A stretch of DNA of 19,088 nt from CAZEBW01 sp964510205. Lineage in GTDB: Bacteria; Chloroflexota; Anaerolineae; VGOG01. Positions 7,475 through 13,975 of the stretch are shown here, piece after piece (the first letter of the stretch is position 1; the number at the start of each line of letters is the position of its first letter). The notes below the pieces were generated by a model. That model searched no databases. It was not told where the DNA came from and saw nothing but the letters and a program-made list of their open reading frames with translations. The position numbers and the translations under genes are program-made. The stretch is taken from assembly GCA_964510205.1 (NCBI GenBank), contig CAZEBW010000069.1, forward strand, positions 1 to 19,088, written 5' to 3'.

Positions 7475-8389
7475 TCAGCTAAGCAGAGCGATCAGGGGGG
7501 TGAGCGTGAGAGGGCTGGCCAGGGTGGAAAGAAAAATCGCGCTGGTCACGAACTCCGGCCGCGCGTCGAATTCGATGGCCAACACCGCGGTCGTCACGGC
7601 GGTGGGCATGCTGGCCTCGACCACGCAGGCTTGCAGTGTCGAGCCCGTCAGGTTCAGCAAATGGGCCAGGGGAAGGGCGAGCACAGGGGTGACGGCCAGC
7701 CTGATGAAGGCGGCCAGGCCCGCGGTCCTCATCCCCTGGGCCAGAGGCGCGCTGGCCAACTGCATGCCCAGAAGCAAGAGCATGAGGGGCACAGCGCCCT
7801 GGCCCACCATCTCCACTGCCTTGAAAACCGGTGACCCCGTCACGTCCAGATTGATCAGGTTGACAAGAACGGCCAACAGCACAGCGTAGACGATGGGCAC
7901 TTTGAACACGTTTAGGAGGGCGTCAGAAGCCGTGGCCTTGCTTCGGGAGGCGAGATAGACGCCGATGGTGTTCGTGAGCAGGCTGCTCACCACGAAGTAG
8001 ACGATGGCCCGCGCCAGGGCCGTCTCGCCGAAGGCCAGGAGATTGACCGAGAGACCGTAGTTGCCGGAGTTTACGAAGACCGTGACCAGCAAGAACGCGC
8101 TCTCCATCGTTCTGTCGAAGCGCAGCGCCCTGGCCACCCCCCAAGCCGCCAAAGCCACGGCCAGGGTGATTAGGATCTGGAAAAAAGCGATGTCCCAAAA
8201 TTCCTGACCGCTGATCGTGGAAGTGACTAGAGAGGAGAAAACCAGGCAAGGGCTGAGGGCGTAGAAGGTGATCCGCGAGACGGACTTGATCTCTATCTTC
8301 AGCCTGCGTTGGAGGGCGTAGCCCAGGCCGATGGCGATGAAGATGGGCACGATGTTGTTGTAGAATATCGCTGAAAGGGCTTTCACCAT
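7475..8389 (-). CDS. AEC-family (auxin efflux carrier) transporter
   Basis: A 304-residue integral membrane protein of the bile/arsenite/riboflavin transporter superfamily, AEC branch, which exports or takes up small organic acids in bacteria. It opens YNNIVPIFIAIGLGYALQRR, then SRITFYALSPCLVFSSL. The conserved N-S-G-N-Y-G motif (FVNSGNYGLSV) marks the broken helix of the first half. VPLMLLLLGMQLA starts the second half, and EASMPTAVTTAVLAIEF matches the second broken helix. Ten helices are expected. The ORF continues upstream to a TTG at 8428, but those residues come from a repeat hairpin, so I use the ATG at 8389. No good Shine-Dalgarno precedes it, which suggests coupling to the HEAT-repeat gene upstream. 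Substrate unknown; malate-like acids are common in the family. Confidence 0.85.
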   Translation of the reverse strand: MVKALSAIFYNNIVPIFIAIGLGYALQRRLKIEIKSVSRITFYALSPCLVFSSLVTSTISGQEFWDIAFFQILITLAVALAAWGVARALRFDRTMESAFLLVTVFVNSGNYGLSVNLLAFGETALARAIVYFVVSSLLTNTIGVYLASRSKATASDALLNVFKVPIVYAVLLAVLVNLINLDVTGSPVFKAVEMVGQGAVPLMLLLLGMQLASAPLAQGMRTAGLAAFIRLAVTPVLALPLAHLLNLTGSTLQACVVEASMPTAVTTAVLAIEFDARPEFVTSAIFLSTLASPLTLTPLIALLS

Positions 8390-8465
8390 GCAAGAGACAA
8401 AATACAAGATGCAGGAAGCAAGAGACAAGAATCCCGCTTCTTGCCTCCTGCTTCCTGCTTCCTGC
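8390..8465. repeat. simple-sequence hairpin between transporter and HEAT-repeat gene
   Basis: GCAAGAGACAA occurs twice as a direct repeat (8390-8400 and 8418-8428). A 21-bp stem pairs 8411-8431 with 8438-8458. Only two positions are not Watson-Crick, and both become G-U pairs in one of the two transcripts. The loop is TCCCGC. TTCCTGC is repeated once more at 8459-8465. No U tract follows on the minus strand, so it is not an ordinary terminator. It looks like a palindromic simple repeat, possibly acting in RNA processing. Confidence 0.65.
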
Positions 8466-9395
8466 CTAGAATATGTCAGGGAGGCCGCTGATGAACTCCA
8501 GATGTTCCAGGGCTTCCTCCACCGCCTGGCGCAGGGACTCGCCGTCCACTTGTTCTTGGTAGCAGTCGTACAGGATGCGGCGGGCCTCGTCCCCCCCGAT
8601 CTGACCCAAAGCCCAGATAGCCGCCCCCTGCACCTCGCGGTCGGGATCGCTGACCAGATTGGCCAGGAAGGGCGTGGCGTCCGCCAACTCCAGCTCGCCG
8701 CTGGCCGTCGCTGCTTCGTAACGCATCTCCGGCTCGGAGCTCTGCAGTTCGCTAATCACCAAATCAGACCAAAACGCGGGGTCTGCGCTGCGTCCCATGG
8801 CAAAAACGGCGCTGGTGCGCATTTGTTCGTCCTCATCGTAGTAGGCGGTCTCAATGATCTCCCGCACCCCATCGGCGCCGCAGTAAGCGATGGCCTCGAC
8901 TGCCCTCCGCCGTACCTCCGTGGCCTCGACTGAAGAATGGATGGTCTCTAGCAATGCCTCCTGCAGCAGGACGAAATACCGCACCTTGATCTTGGCCAGC
9001 TCGCCCAAGAGGACGAACCGGCCCAACGAGGTTGCGGCTCCCGCCCGCACGGAGACCGAAGGATCGTCTCGTAACAAGCTGATCAGGGGCTTGATCAGGG
9101 CCGTGTCATTGTCTTCCCACAGACCCTCGATGGCAGCCGTTCGCACTCTCTCATCCTCGTCGCTCAGACAGAAGCGGAACACCGAACCGAAATTCACCTC
9201 AAAGCTGGCCTCGGCTATCTCCACCAAGAAGCGAATGATGCTTTGGCGGCGCTCGACGGCCATCGAAGGCCAAACCTCTCGGAACAGGTCCATCTCGGCA
9301 CGGTCCATCCACGACAGATCGTACAGACTGGCTATGGAAAGGCGATTCTCGGTGTCGCCTATTTCTTGCAGTAGTTTCTCGAAATCTGAAAGCAT
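8466..9395 (-). CDS. HEAT-repeat protein
   Basis: A 309-residue all-helical protein made of HEAT-like repeats of 30-35 residues. They are recognisable by segments such as DERVRTAAIEGLWE, PSVSVRAGAATSLG, TEVRRRAVEAIAYCG, EQMRTSAVFAMGR, PEMRYEAATASGEL and REVQGAAIWALGQIGG. These repeats form a solenoid for protein-protein contact; no catalytic motif is visible. There is no signal peptide or membrane segment. I start at the ATG at 9395 (MLSDFEKLLQEIG), preceded by GAGAGAG. A GTG at 9413 would add six residues encoded partly by a small repeat. It lies 40 bp after the RseP-like protease gene on the same strand, so the two are probably co-transcribed. The partner protein cannot be inferred. Confidence 0.85.
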   Translation of the reverse strand: MLSDFEKLLQEIGDTENRLSIASLYDLSWMDRAEMDLFREVWPSMAVERRQSIIRFLVEIAEASFEVNFGSVFRFCLSDEDERVRTAAIEGLWEDNDTALIKPLISLLRDDPSVSVRAGAATSLGRFVLLGELAKIKVRYFVLLQEALLETIHSSVEATEVRRRAVEAIAYCGADGVREIIETAYYDEDEQMRTSAVFAMGRSADPAFWSDLVISELQSSEPEMRYEAATASGELELADATPFLANLVSDPDREVQGAAIWALGQIGGDEARRILYDCYQEQVDGESLRQAVEEALEHLEFISGLPDIF

Positions 9396-9409
9396 CTTGT
9401 TGATCTCTC

Positions 9410-9435
9410 TCACGTTTCACTCTTCACGTTTCACG
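9410..9435. repeat. 11-bp tandem repeat TCACGTTTCAC
   Basis: TCACGTTTCAC occurs at 9410-9420 and 9425-9435, separated by TCTT. It fills the gap between the stop of the protease gene and the start of the HEAT-repeat gene. It is one of several simple-sequence repeats sitting in intergenic gaps of this window. Confidence 0.6.
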
Positions 9436-10494
9436 TTATGGCGGCAGGATCGGCTGGCCGCTGAGCAGGAGTCTAATGTCGTGATAGGAGACGACCAGCA
9501 GCAGGCTCACGAGGATGAGCAGCCCCAGCAAGTGGAAGAGTCCCTCTTTTTCTGGAGTCACCCTCTTGCCGCCGCGCAGGGCTTCGAGAGCGATGAAGGC
9601 CAACCGCCCGCCATCGAGACCAGGGAAAGGCAGCAGGTTGAGGATGCCCAATTGGATGCTGAGGAAAGCGGTGAACTGCGTCAGGGCTATCAGGCCGGAT
9701 CTGGCGATCTCGCCGGTCGCAGCCGCTATCCCCACCGGCCCTCTGATGTCGGGCGCGATGACGCCCTGGATCATGCCCACCACGCCGGCGAAGATGGCGG
9801 TGATGACATCCACGATCATCCTGCCCGCCATGGGAATGGCCTTCCAAAGGGAATAGCGCAGCTTGTCTGTTCCCACAACGTCCACGGTTTGGATCATCAC
9901 TCCCATGGGACCTTCGTCGACTGGCGGCTCTGGCCGTGGCGTCAAGCGGACGGGCATGGTCTCCTCGCCGCGCTTGATGCTGAGCGTAACTTCTTCGCCC
10001 AGCTTGGTCCTGGTGTAGCGGCCGAGCTCGTACGTGTTCCGAACGGTTTGGCCATCTACGCTCAGGACGATGTCGCCTTCTTGCAAGCCTGCCGCCTCGG
10101 CCGGGGATCCAGGCGCGACCCCAACGATGGCTACCGATCCGATGGGGATGTCGAAACCCGTGAGACCAACGCCTAAGAATAGCACGAAGGCCAAGGCGAT
10201 ATTCATGAATGAGCCAGCCAGGAGCGTGCTGGCTCGGGTTAGCTTGCTCTTGGCGGCGAAGCTTTCCGGATCGCTGGGGTCTTCCTCGCCCAGCATCTTA
10301 ACGAAGCCGCCGAAGGGGATGGCGTTGATGGTGTACTCGGTGCCGTCCCGTTCGGCGACGGTGAGCAGGCGCGGCGGGTAGCCGAGGCCAAACTCTTCCA
10401 CCTTGATGCCGGTCAGCTTGGCCACCGCGAAGTGCCCCAACTCGTGAACCAACACCAGCAGGCTGAAGACCACCACAAAAGCGATTATGGTCAT
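9436..10494 (-). CDS. rseP: RseP-like M50 site-2 membrane metalloprotease
   Basis: A 352-residue intramembrane zinc protease of the RseP/YaeL (S2P) group, which cuts transmembrane segments of substrates such as anti-sigma factors. TM1 carries the zinc motif HELGH at 17-21, with Glu18 catalytic. PFGGFVKMLGE follows at the usual distance. One PDZ domain occupies roughly residues 120-190 (PGSPAEAAGLQEGDIVLSVDGQTV). The third zinc ligand is Asp294 in NLLPFPGLDGG, within TM3. A last helix is near 320-338. It has one PDZ domain, as in many Gram-positive and Chloroflexota forms; E. coli RseP has two. ATG at 10494 follows GGAAGG by about 14 bases, which is a little long. dxr and uppS, common neighbours of rseP, are absent. 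No anti-sigma factor gene lies nearby, so its substrate is unknown. Confidence 0.92.
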   Translation of the reverse strand: MTIIAFVVVFSLLVLVHELGHFAVAKLTGIKVEEFGLGYPPRLLTVAERDGTEYTINAIPFGGFVKMLGEEDPSDPESFAAKSKLTRASTLLAGSFMNIALAFVLFLGVGLTGFDIPIGSVAIVGVAPGSPAEAAGLQEGDIVLSVDGQTVRNTYELGRYTRTKLGEEVTLSIKRGEETMPVRLTPRPEPPVDEGPMGVMIQTVDVVGTDKLRYSLWKAIPMAGRMIVDVITAIFAGVVGMIQGVIAPDIRGPVGIAAATGEIARSGLIALTQFTAFLSIQLGILNLLPFPGLDGGRLAFIALEALRGGKRVTPEKEGLFHLLGLLILVSLLLVVSYHDIRLLLSGQPILPP

Positions 10495-10527
10495 GATTTT
10501 CTAGACATCCTTCCTCTGTATCTGTTC

Positions 10528-10556
10528 ACCTTATGCTCACAGCGCTAGTCCGTCAA
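10528..10556 (-). promoter_or_regulatory. probable promoter of the rseP-HEAT(-AEC) transcript
   Basis: On the minus strand TTGACG (10556-10551) is followed by 17 bases and TAAGGT (10533-10528). The -35 is five of six. The -10 keeps the three most important positions (T1, A2, T6) but is otherwise weak. It lies 34 bases upstream of the rseP start. Confidence 0.45.
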
Positions 10557-10600
10557 ATTGGCGATTGCTTCGGCGCAAACAGCGCGCCTACTAAGAAACA
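10553..10600. repeat. decayed fragment of the GTGTCATTGCGAG repeat family
   Basis: AAATTGGCGATTGCTTCG followed by GCGCAAACAGCGC resembles the right arm of module B in the neighbouring full copy (AATTGGGGATCGCTTCG, then TCGCAAAACCCGC). CTAAGAAACAAG at 10591-10602 recalls module A. The fragment overlaps the predicted -35 box of rseP. Confidence 0.45.
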
Positions 10601-10610
10601 AGTCACGGCT

Positions 10611-10763
10611 GTGTCATTGCGAGGCATCTTTTTGCCGAAGCAATCTCCCACCAGCGAATTGGGGATCGCTTCGTCGCAAAACCCGCTCCTCGCGATGACA
10701 CCTACGATTGTTTCTTTCACAGTGAGTGGCGCGAACGCGCCATGGGGCAGCTCGCAATGACAC
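10611..10763. repeat. composite GTGTCATTGCGAG palindromic repeat, copy 2
   Basis: The unit begins GTGTCATTGCGAG at 10611-10623 and ends with its reverse complement at 10751-10763. Module B (10611-10701) is in the same orientation as in copy 1 (GCCGAAGCAATC, AATTGGGGATCGC, TTCGTCGCAAAA). Module A follows it in inverted orientation: CTACGATTGTTTCTTTCAC, then GGCGCGAACGCGCCATGG, where copy 1 has A in front of B. Copies 1 and 2 bracket the AEC-HEAT-RseP block. Together with 10495-10610 and 10764-10825, this gene-free stretch otherwise shows only the rseP promoter. Confidence 0.85.
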
Positions 10764-10825
10764 GGGCTGACCAGTTACCTGCACCTAATTATAGTCACTT
10801 GAGCCTAATCTGGCAAGTGTAGAAT

Positions 10826-11806
10826 TCACCGCTCTATCAGCCGCGCTCCTGGGCCTGGTCCGCTGGCCATGACCTCCAGCACCCCCGCGATGCCGTTGAG
10901 CCGCCTTTCCACCTCGGCCTGGTCAGCGGCCTGGCAGATGAGGTGGACGTTGGGGCCAGCGTCGAAGGTGAAGTAGACCTCCAACCCCTCGGCCCGCCAA
11001 GCCTGCACCTCGTGGATCAACTCAATGGAGCTAGGCAGCCAGTAATAAATTGGCGGCCGCGAGGTCATCATCACCGCGTGCATGGAAACGGCATCCTCTT
11101 CGATGAGGGGGCCCAGAGCCGCCAGGTTTTTCTCCAGCAAGGCGACTTTGGCCTGGGCCAGGCGGTCGGCCACGCTGGCCACGCGGGCCGAGTAGAGGTG
11201 ACTGGTGTTGGCCAGCGCGTGTCCCTCGGTCGAACCGACCTGCTTGTGGGCTGTGCTGACGATGGCGATCACGTCGCGCAGGTCCCAGTGTTGCGGGGGC
11301 GCGATCTGCCTGGCGAAGGAATCCTGGCTGCAAGTCCCAGCCTCCCATTCGGTGAACCCCCCAGGGATGGAACGACAGGCCGAGCCAGAGCCGAAGCGGG
11401 CTAAGACCGAGAGCTCCCGCTGGCTCAGCTCCAGCCCGGCGGCCCTGCTGGCTGCCAGGGACAGGGCGGCGAAGCCCGAGGCCGAGGAGGCCAGGCCCGC
11501 GCCAGTGGGAAAGCTGTTCTCGGAGATCACCCTGGCCCTGTCTTGCAGCCCAGCCATCGCCCTCACCCGCTCCAGGTGAGCCACAATTCGCCGCCTGGAC
11601 TCACCCCGCTGCTCGCGCCCGTCGAGGAGGATCACGTCATCGTCGCAATCGGGGGAGAACTCGACAGTGGTGACCGTGGTGAGCGCTTCCAGGTTCATAG
11701 ACAGCGAGGAGTTGGTGGGCAGATTCCGTTCCACGTCTCGCTTGCCCCAGTATTTGATGAAAGCGATGTTGGCGCAGGCGACGGCGGTTGCTTTTTGTAC
11801 AGACAT
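10826..11806 (-). CDS. mvaD: diphosphomevalonate decarboxylase (possibly phosphomevalonate decarboxylase)
   Basis: A 326-residue GHMP-superfamily decarboxylase of the mevalonate route to isopentenyl units. It uses ATP to phosphorylate the tertiary hydroxyl and decarboxylate mevalonate diphosphate to isopentenyl diphosphate. Family motifs are IKYWGKRD at 17-24, LPTNSSLS at 29-36 and the phosphate-binding loop PTGAGLASSASGF at 100-112. GSGSACRS at 139-146 and VGSTEGHA also match, and the catalytic aspartate is Asp282 in FTFDAGPN. The reading frame is open far upstream, but the real start is the ATG at 11804-11806, sharing its A with the stop of the preceding gene (TGATG). Some Chloroflexota are known to use a mevalonate 5-phosphate decarboxylase with isopentenyl phosphate kinase, so substrate form is not certain. 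No other mevalonate gene is in the window. Confidence 0.88.
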   Translation of the reverse strand: MSVQKATAVACANIAFIKYWGKRDVERNLPTNSSLSMNLEALTTVTTVEFSPDCDDDVILLDGREQRGESRRRIVAHLERVRAMAGLQDRARVISENSFPTGAGLASSASGFAALSLAASRAAGLELSQRELSVLARFGSGSACRSIPGGFTEWEAGTCSQDSFARQIAPPQHWDLRDVIAIVSTAHKQVGSTEGHALANTSHLYSARVASVADRLAQAKVALLEKNLAALGPLIEEDAVSMHAVMMTSRPPIYYWLPSSIELIHEVQAWRAEGLEVYFTFDAGPNVHLICQAADQAEVERRLNGIAGVLEVMASGPGPGARLIER

Positions 11807-12804
11807 CAGACAGCTACCCTTGACGTTTGAACTGGCGCTCGGCTTCGTCCCAACCCATCTGCTATCGCTGCTGCCTCTCGCACTATCCCATTGATGACCT
11901 CGGCCAGCGGTTTGATCTCGCCCACCAAGCCGATGCTCTGACTGCAGGCGATCACGCCGGCCTCCACGTCCCCTGCGGCCAACATGCGCTTGGTCTCCGT
12001 CCCAGCCACCAGGGCCAGAATCTCCCCTAGCCCGCCCCCCGTGGCCTCCAGCTCGGCCACCTTGAGGGCAGCGGGGTTCTTCCAGGCGCGGAGGGTGTTG
12101 TGCAGGGAGCCCAGAATCGGTAGAGTGTCCGGCTCCGCGGCGGCGGCCAGGGCCCGCTTGAGATTCTGGTGGATGGGACATTCCTCGGTCAGCAGCAGCC
12201 GCGTGCCGATGGTGACGCCGTCCGCGCCCAGCACCAGCGCCGCCAGAAGTCCCCGTCCGTCGGCGATGCCCCCCGCGGCCAGCACCGGTATCTCTACCGC
12301 GTCGGCGGCGCGGGGCACCAGCACCATCGTCGTCAGTCCCAGCTCGCCGATGTGGCCGCCGCCCTCGGTGCCGAAGACGGTCACGGCGTCCACCCCGGCC
12401 CGCTGCGCGCTGAGGGTGTGTCGCACGCTGACACACTTGTGCATGGTCTTCACCCCACCCGCCTTCAGCCGCGCCAGCAGGGCCTCTGGGGGACGGTGGC
12501 CGCTGGTCTCGACCACCGCCACGCCCTCTTCCAAAATCACCTCGACGTAGGCGTCGTTGTCAATGGGCCGCAGCGCGGGAAAGAGGCTCAGGTTGACGCC
12601 GAAAGGCTTATCGGTCAGGGACTTGGCTCGGCGGACGGCCTGGCGGAACTTCTCCTGGGTGTCGAACATGGCCGAGGCCATCATCCCCAGCGCGCCGGCG
12701 TTGGAGATGGCGGCCACGAACTCCGGGCCGCTGATGTGCATCATGCCTCCCCCGACAATGGGGTACTCAATGCCGAGCAGTTCGGTGACGCGGGTTTTGA
12801 GCAT
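11806..12804 (-). CDS. nitronate monooxygenase / FabK-like FMN enzyme
   Basis: A 332-residue TIM-barrel flavoprotein of the 2-nitropropane dioxygenase family (COG2070). FMN-binding features are PIVGGGMMHISG at 15-26, NLSLFP, and TVFGTEGGGHIGE with the conserved His151. PVLAAGGIADGRGLLAALVLGADGV and IGTRLLLTEE bind the FMN phosphate. The family contains nitronate monooxygenases, which detoxify alkyl nitronates, and the enoyl-ACP reductase FabK; sequence by eye cannot separate them. The ATG at 12804 has GAGGAG seven bases upstream. An ATG at 12819 would overlap the EamA stop as ATGA, but has a poorer ribosome site. Its stop overlaps the decarboxylase start by one base, so the two are translationally coupled. 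That tight coupling to an isoprenoid gene is unexplained. Confidence 0.85.
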   Translation of the reverse strand: MLKTRVTELLGIEYPIVGGGMMHISGPEFVAAISNAGALGMMASAMFDTQEKFRQAVRRAKSLTDKPFGVNLSLFPALRPIDNDAYVEVILEEGVAVVETSGHRPPEALLARLKAGGVKTMHKCVSVRHTLSAQRAGVDAVTVFGTEGGGHIGELGLTTMVLVPRAADAVEIPVLAAGGIADGRGLLAALVLGADGVTIGTRLLLTEECPIHQNLKRALAAAAEPDTLPILGSLHNTLRAWKNPAALKVAELEATGGGLGEILALVAGTETKRMLAAGDVEAGVIACSQSIGLVGEIKPLAEVINGIVREAAAIADGLGRSRAPVQTSRVAV

Positions 12805-12815
12805 AGATAATCTCC

Positions 12816-13715
12816 TCATTGCCCCGTTGACTCGTTCCTCGTTGCCTGGCTGGATTGGCTGCGATGCACCACGTACACGCCGGCCAGCACAGCGATTCCG
12901 CCCAGGGCTTGCCACGGAGAGAGCGACTCGTGGAGCAGCAGCCCGGCCAGGATGGCCGTCACCACGGGCTGGCCCAGCATGGTTGGGGCAACAATGGAAG
13001 CCGGCAGGTAGCCCAGGGCGTGGTTGATGGCCAGATAGCCAAAGCTCTGGCTCACCAGGCCCAGGGCCAGGAAGTTGAGGTAGGCGGAGGCAGGGTAGCC
13101 GGTGAGGGGCTGACCAAGCGCCAGGCATACGATGAGCAAGGCAACGGTGGAGCTGACGGCGGCGGGCCAGAAGTAGGTGAGTGAATCGAGCGTCTCCCGC
13201 CCGCGCTGGGTGATGAGAAAGTAGCCGCCGTAGAAGACGCCAGCCAGCAGGCCGAGCAGCGTGCCCACTCCGAGCGACACAGCACGCAGGCTATCCAATC
13301 CCAGTATGACCACCGCGCCCGTGGTGGCCAGCAGAAGCCCGGCCCAGAACTTCGCCTTGAGCCTCTGTCGGAATAGAATCAGCGTGCCGAGGCCCACCCA
13401 CAGCGGCGCGGTGTTGGCCAGCAGCGTGGGATTGGTGGCGCCACTGAGGACGACTCCGGTGGCCCACAGACCCAGGTCGGCGGCGAAGAACAGCCCGCCC
13501 AGCACGGCGAATCGCAGCCCTCGCCGCGACGGGTTGGGCCGGGCTTTGATCCGCCGGTAGAATGGCCAGGCCAGCAGAACAGTGGCGATGCCCATGCGAT
13601 AGAAAGCGGTAACAATGCCCGGCGCGTTGGCCCAGCGCACGAAGATGGCCGAGAAGCCCAAGCTGATGCTGCCCACGCCAAGGGCCAGATAAGCAGGAAA
13701 ACGTGGTGGGTTCAT
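12816..13715 (-). CDS. EamA/DMT-superfamily transporter
   Basis: A 299-residue inner-membrane protein with two EamA repeats of five helices each. First repeat: YLALGVGSISLGFSAIFVRWA, YRMGIATVLLAWPFY, NPTLLANTAPLWVGLGTLI and WAGLLLATTGAVVILG. Second repeat: VGTLLGLLAGVFYGGYFLIT, followed by NHALGYLPASIVAPTMLGQPVVTAILAGLLLHE, the family's typical near-terminal motif. These carriers export or exchange metabolites such as amino acids or nucleosides; the substrate is unknown here. The ORF reaches back to 13790, but that lies inside a terminator hairpin. The ATG at 13715 starts just before TM1 and has AGGAGG three bases upstream, a rather short spacing. It is first in an operon with the FMN enzyme and the decarboxylase. 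Confidence 0.88.
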   Translation of the reverse strand: MNPPRFPAYLALGVGSISLGFSAIFVRWANAPGIVTAFYRMGIATVLLAWPFYRRIKARPNPSRRGLRFAVLGGLFFAADLGLWATGVVLSGATNPTLLANTAPLWVGLGTLILFRQRLKAKFWAGLLLATTGAVVILGLDSLRAVSLGVGTLLGLLAGVFYGGYFLITQRGRETLDSLTYFWPAAVSSTVALLIVCLALGQPLTGYPASAYLNFLALGLVSQSFGYLAINHALGYLPASIVAPTMLGQPVVTAILAGLLLHESLSPWQALGGIAVLAGVYVVHRSQSSQATRNESTGQ

Positions 13716-13749
13716 ATCCCTCCTGTGATGACCTTCACCCAGCCCGCAT

Positions 13750-13777
13750 AGTATAGCAGATTTCGGCCTTTTGGCAA
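13750..13777 (-). promoter_or_regulatory. promoter of the EamA-FMN enzyme-decarboxylase operon
   Basis: On the minus strand TTGCCA (13777-13772), 16 bases, then TATACT (13755-13750), with TGC directly before the -10 box (extended -10). It lies just after the terminator hairpin and about 35 bases before the EamA start. Confidence 0.7.
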
Positions 13778-13780
13778 GAG

Positions 13781-13817
13781 AAAGAGCCACCTGCGCGAAT
13801 CGCGCAAGTGGCTCTTT
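13781..13817. terminator. strong intrinsic terminator, probably for the DUF2254 cassette transcript
   Basis: A 17-bp stem pairs 13781-13797 (AAAGAGCCACCTGCGCG) with 13801-13817 (CGCGCAAGTGGCTCTTT) around the loop AAT, with one mismatched pair. The outer AAA/TTT ends make it A-rich before and U-rich after on either strand. The only gene reading into it is the DUF2254 gene on the minus strand, so it insulates the cassette region from the EamA operon. Confidence 0.8.
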
Positions 13818-13839
13818 GTTGTGTGCTTCAAATTGGGCC

Positions 13840-13966
13840 GCATAACGGTGGAGCTAAGCTGCGCGGCGGCTTTGCCTAGAACCTCCCGAAAACCGCCCTC
13901 GACTCTCCCACGCCACCCAGATACAAGCGCGGCGATAGCCGCGTCAGCTTAAGCGACTGGTTAGGC
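13840..13966 (-). other. attC recombination site downstream of DUF2254
   Basis: Read on the minus strand, it starts with GCCTAAC (R'', matching RYYYAAC) and ends with GTTATGC (R', one base off GTTRRRY). Inside, L'' CTTAAGCTG pairs with L' CAGCTTAG except for one additional A in L'', the extrahelical base expected of attC. GACGCGGC and GCCGCGC continue the stem inward. The total length of 127 bp is within the attC range. The extra base in L'' gives the site the same orientation as the DUF2254 gene. Confidence 0.78.
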
Positions 13967-13975
13967 GCATATCCT

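Noticed and set aside
8411..8458. Rho-independent terminator between the HEAT-repeat and AEC genes
   Set aside because: The stem is long but purine/pyrimidine-simple, and no U tract follows on the minus strand. It is better described as a repeat.
7292..10763. Composite transposon formed by the two GTGTCATTGCGAG repeats
   Set aside because: There is no transposase, the enclosed genes look like ordinary chromosomal genes, and such repeats are scattered singly in many genomes.
11807..12436. Upstream extension of the decarboxylase frame over the FMN enzyme gene
   Set aside because: The extension is low-complexity G/R/A-rich translation opposite in phase to a well-conserved flavoenzyme. The decarboxylase begins with a standard ATG and family N-terminus at 11806.
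13716..13790. Upstream start for the EamA transporter at 13790
   Set aside because: That start lies inside a terminator hairpin and upstream of the predicted promoter, and the extra residues are not membrane-protein-like.
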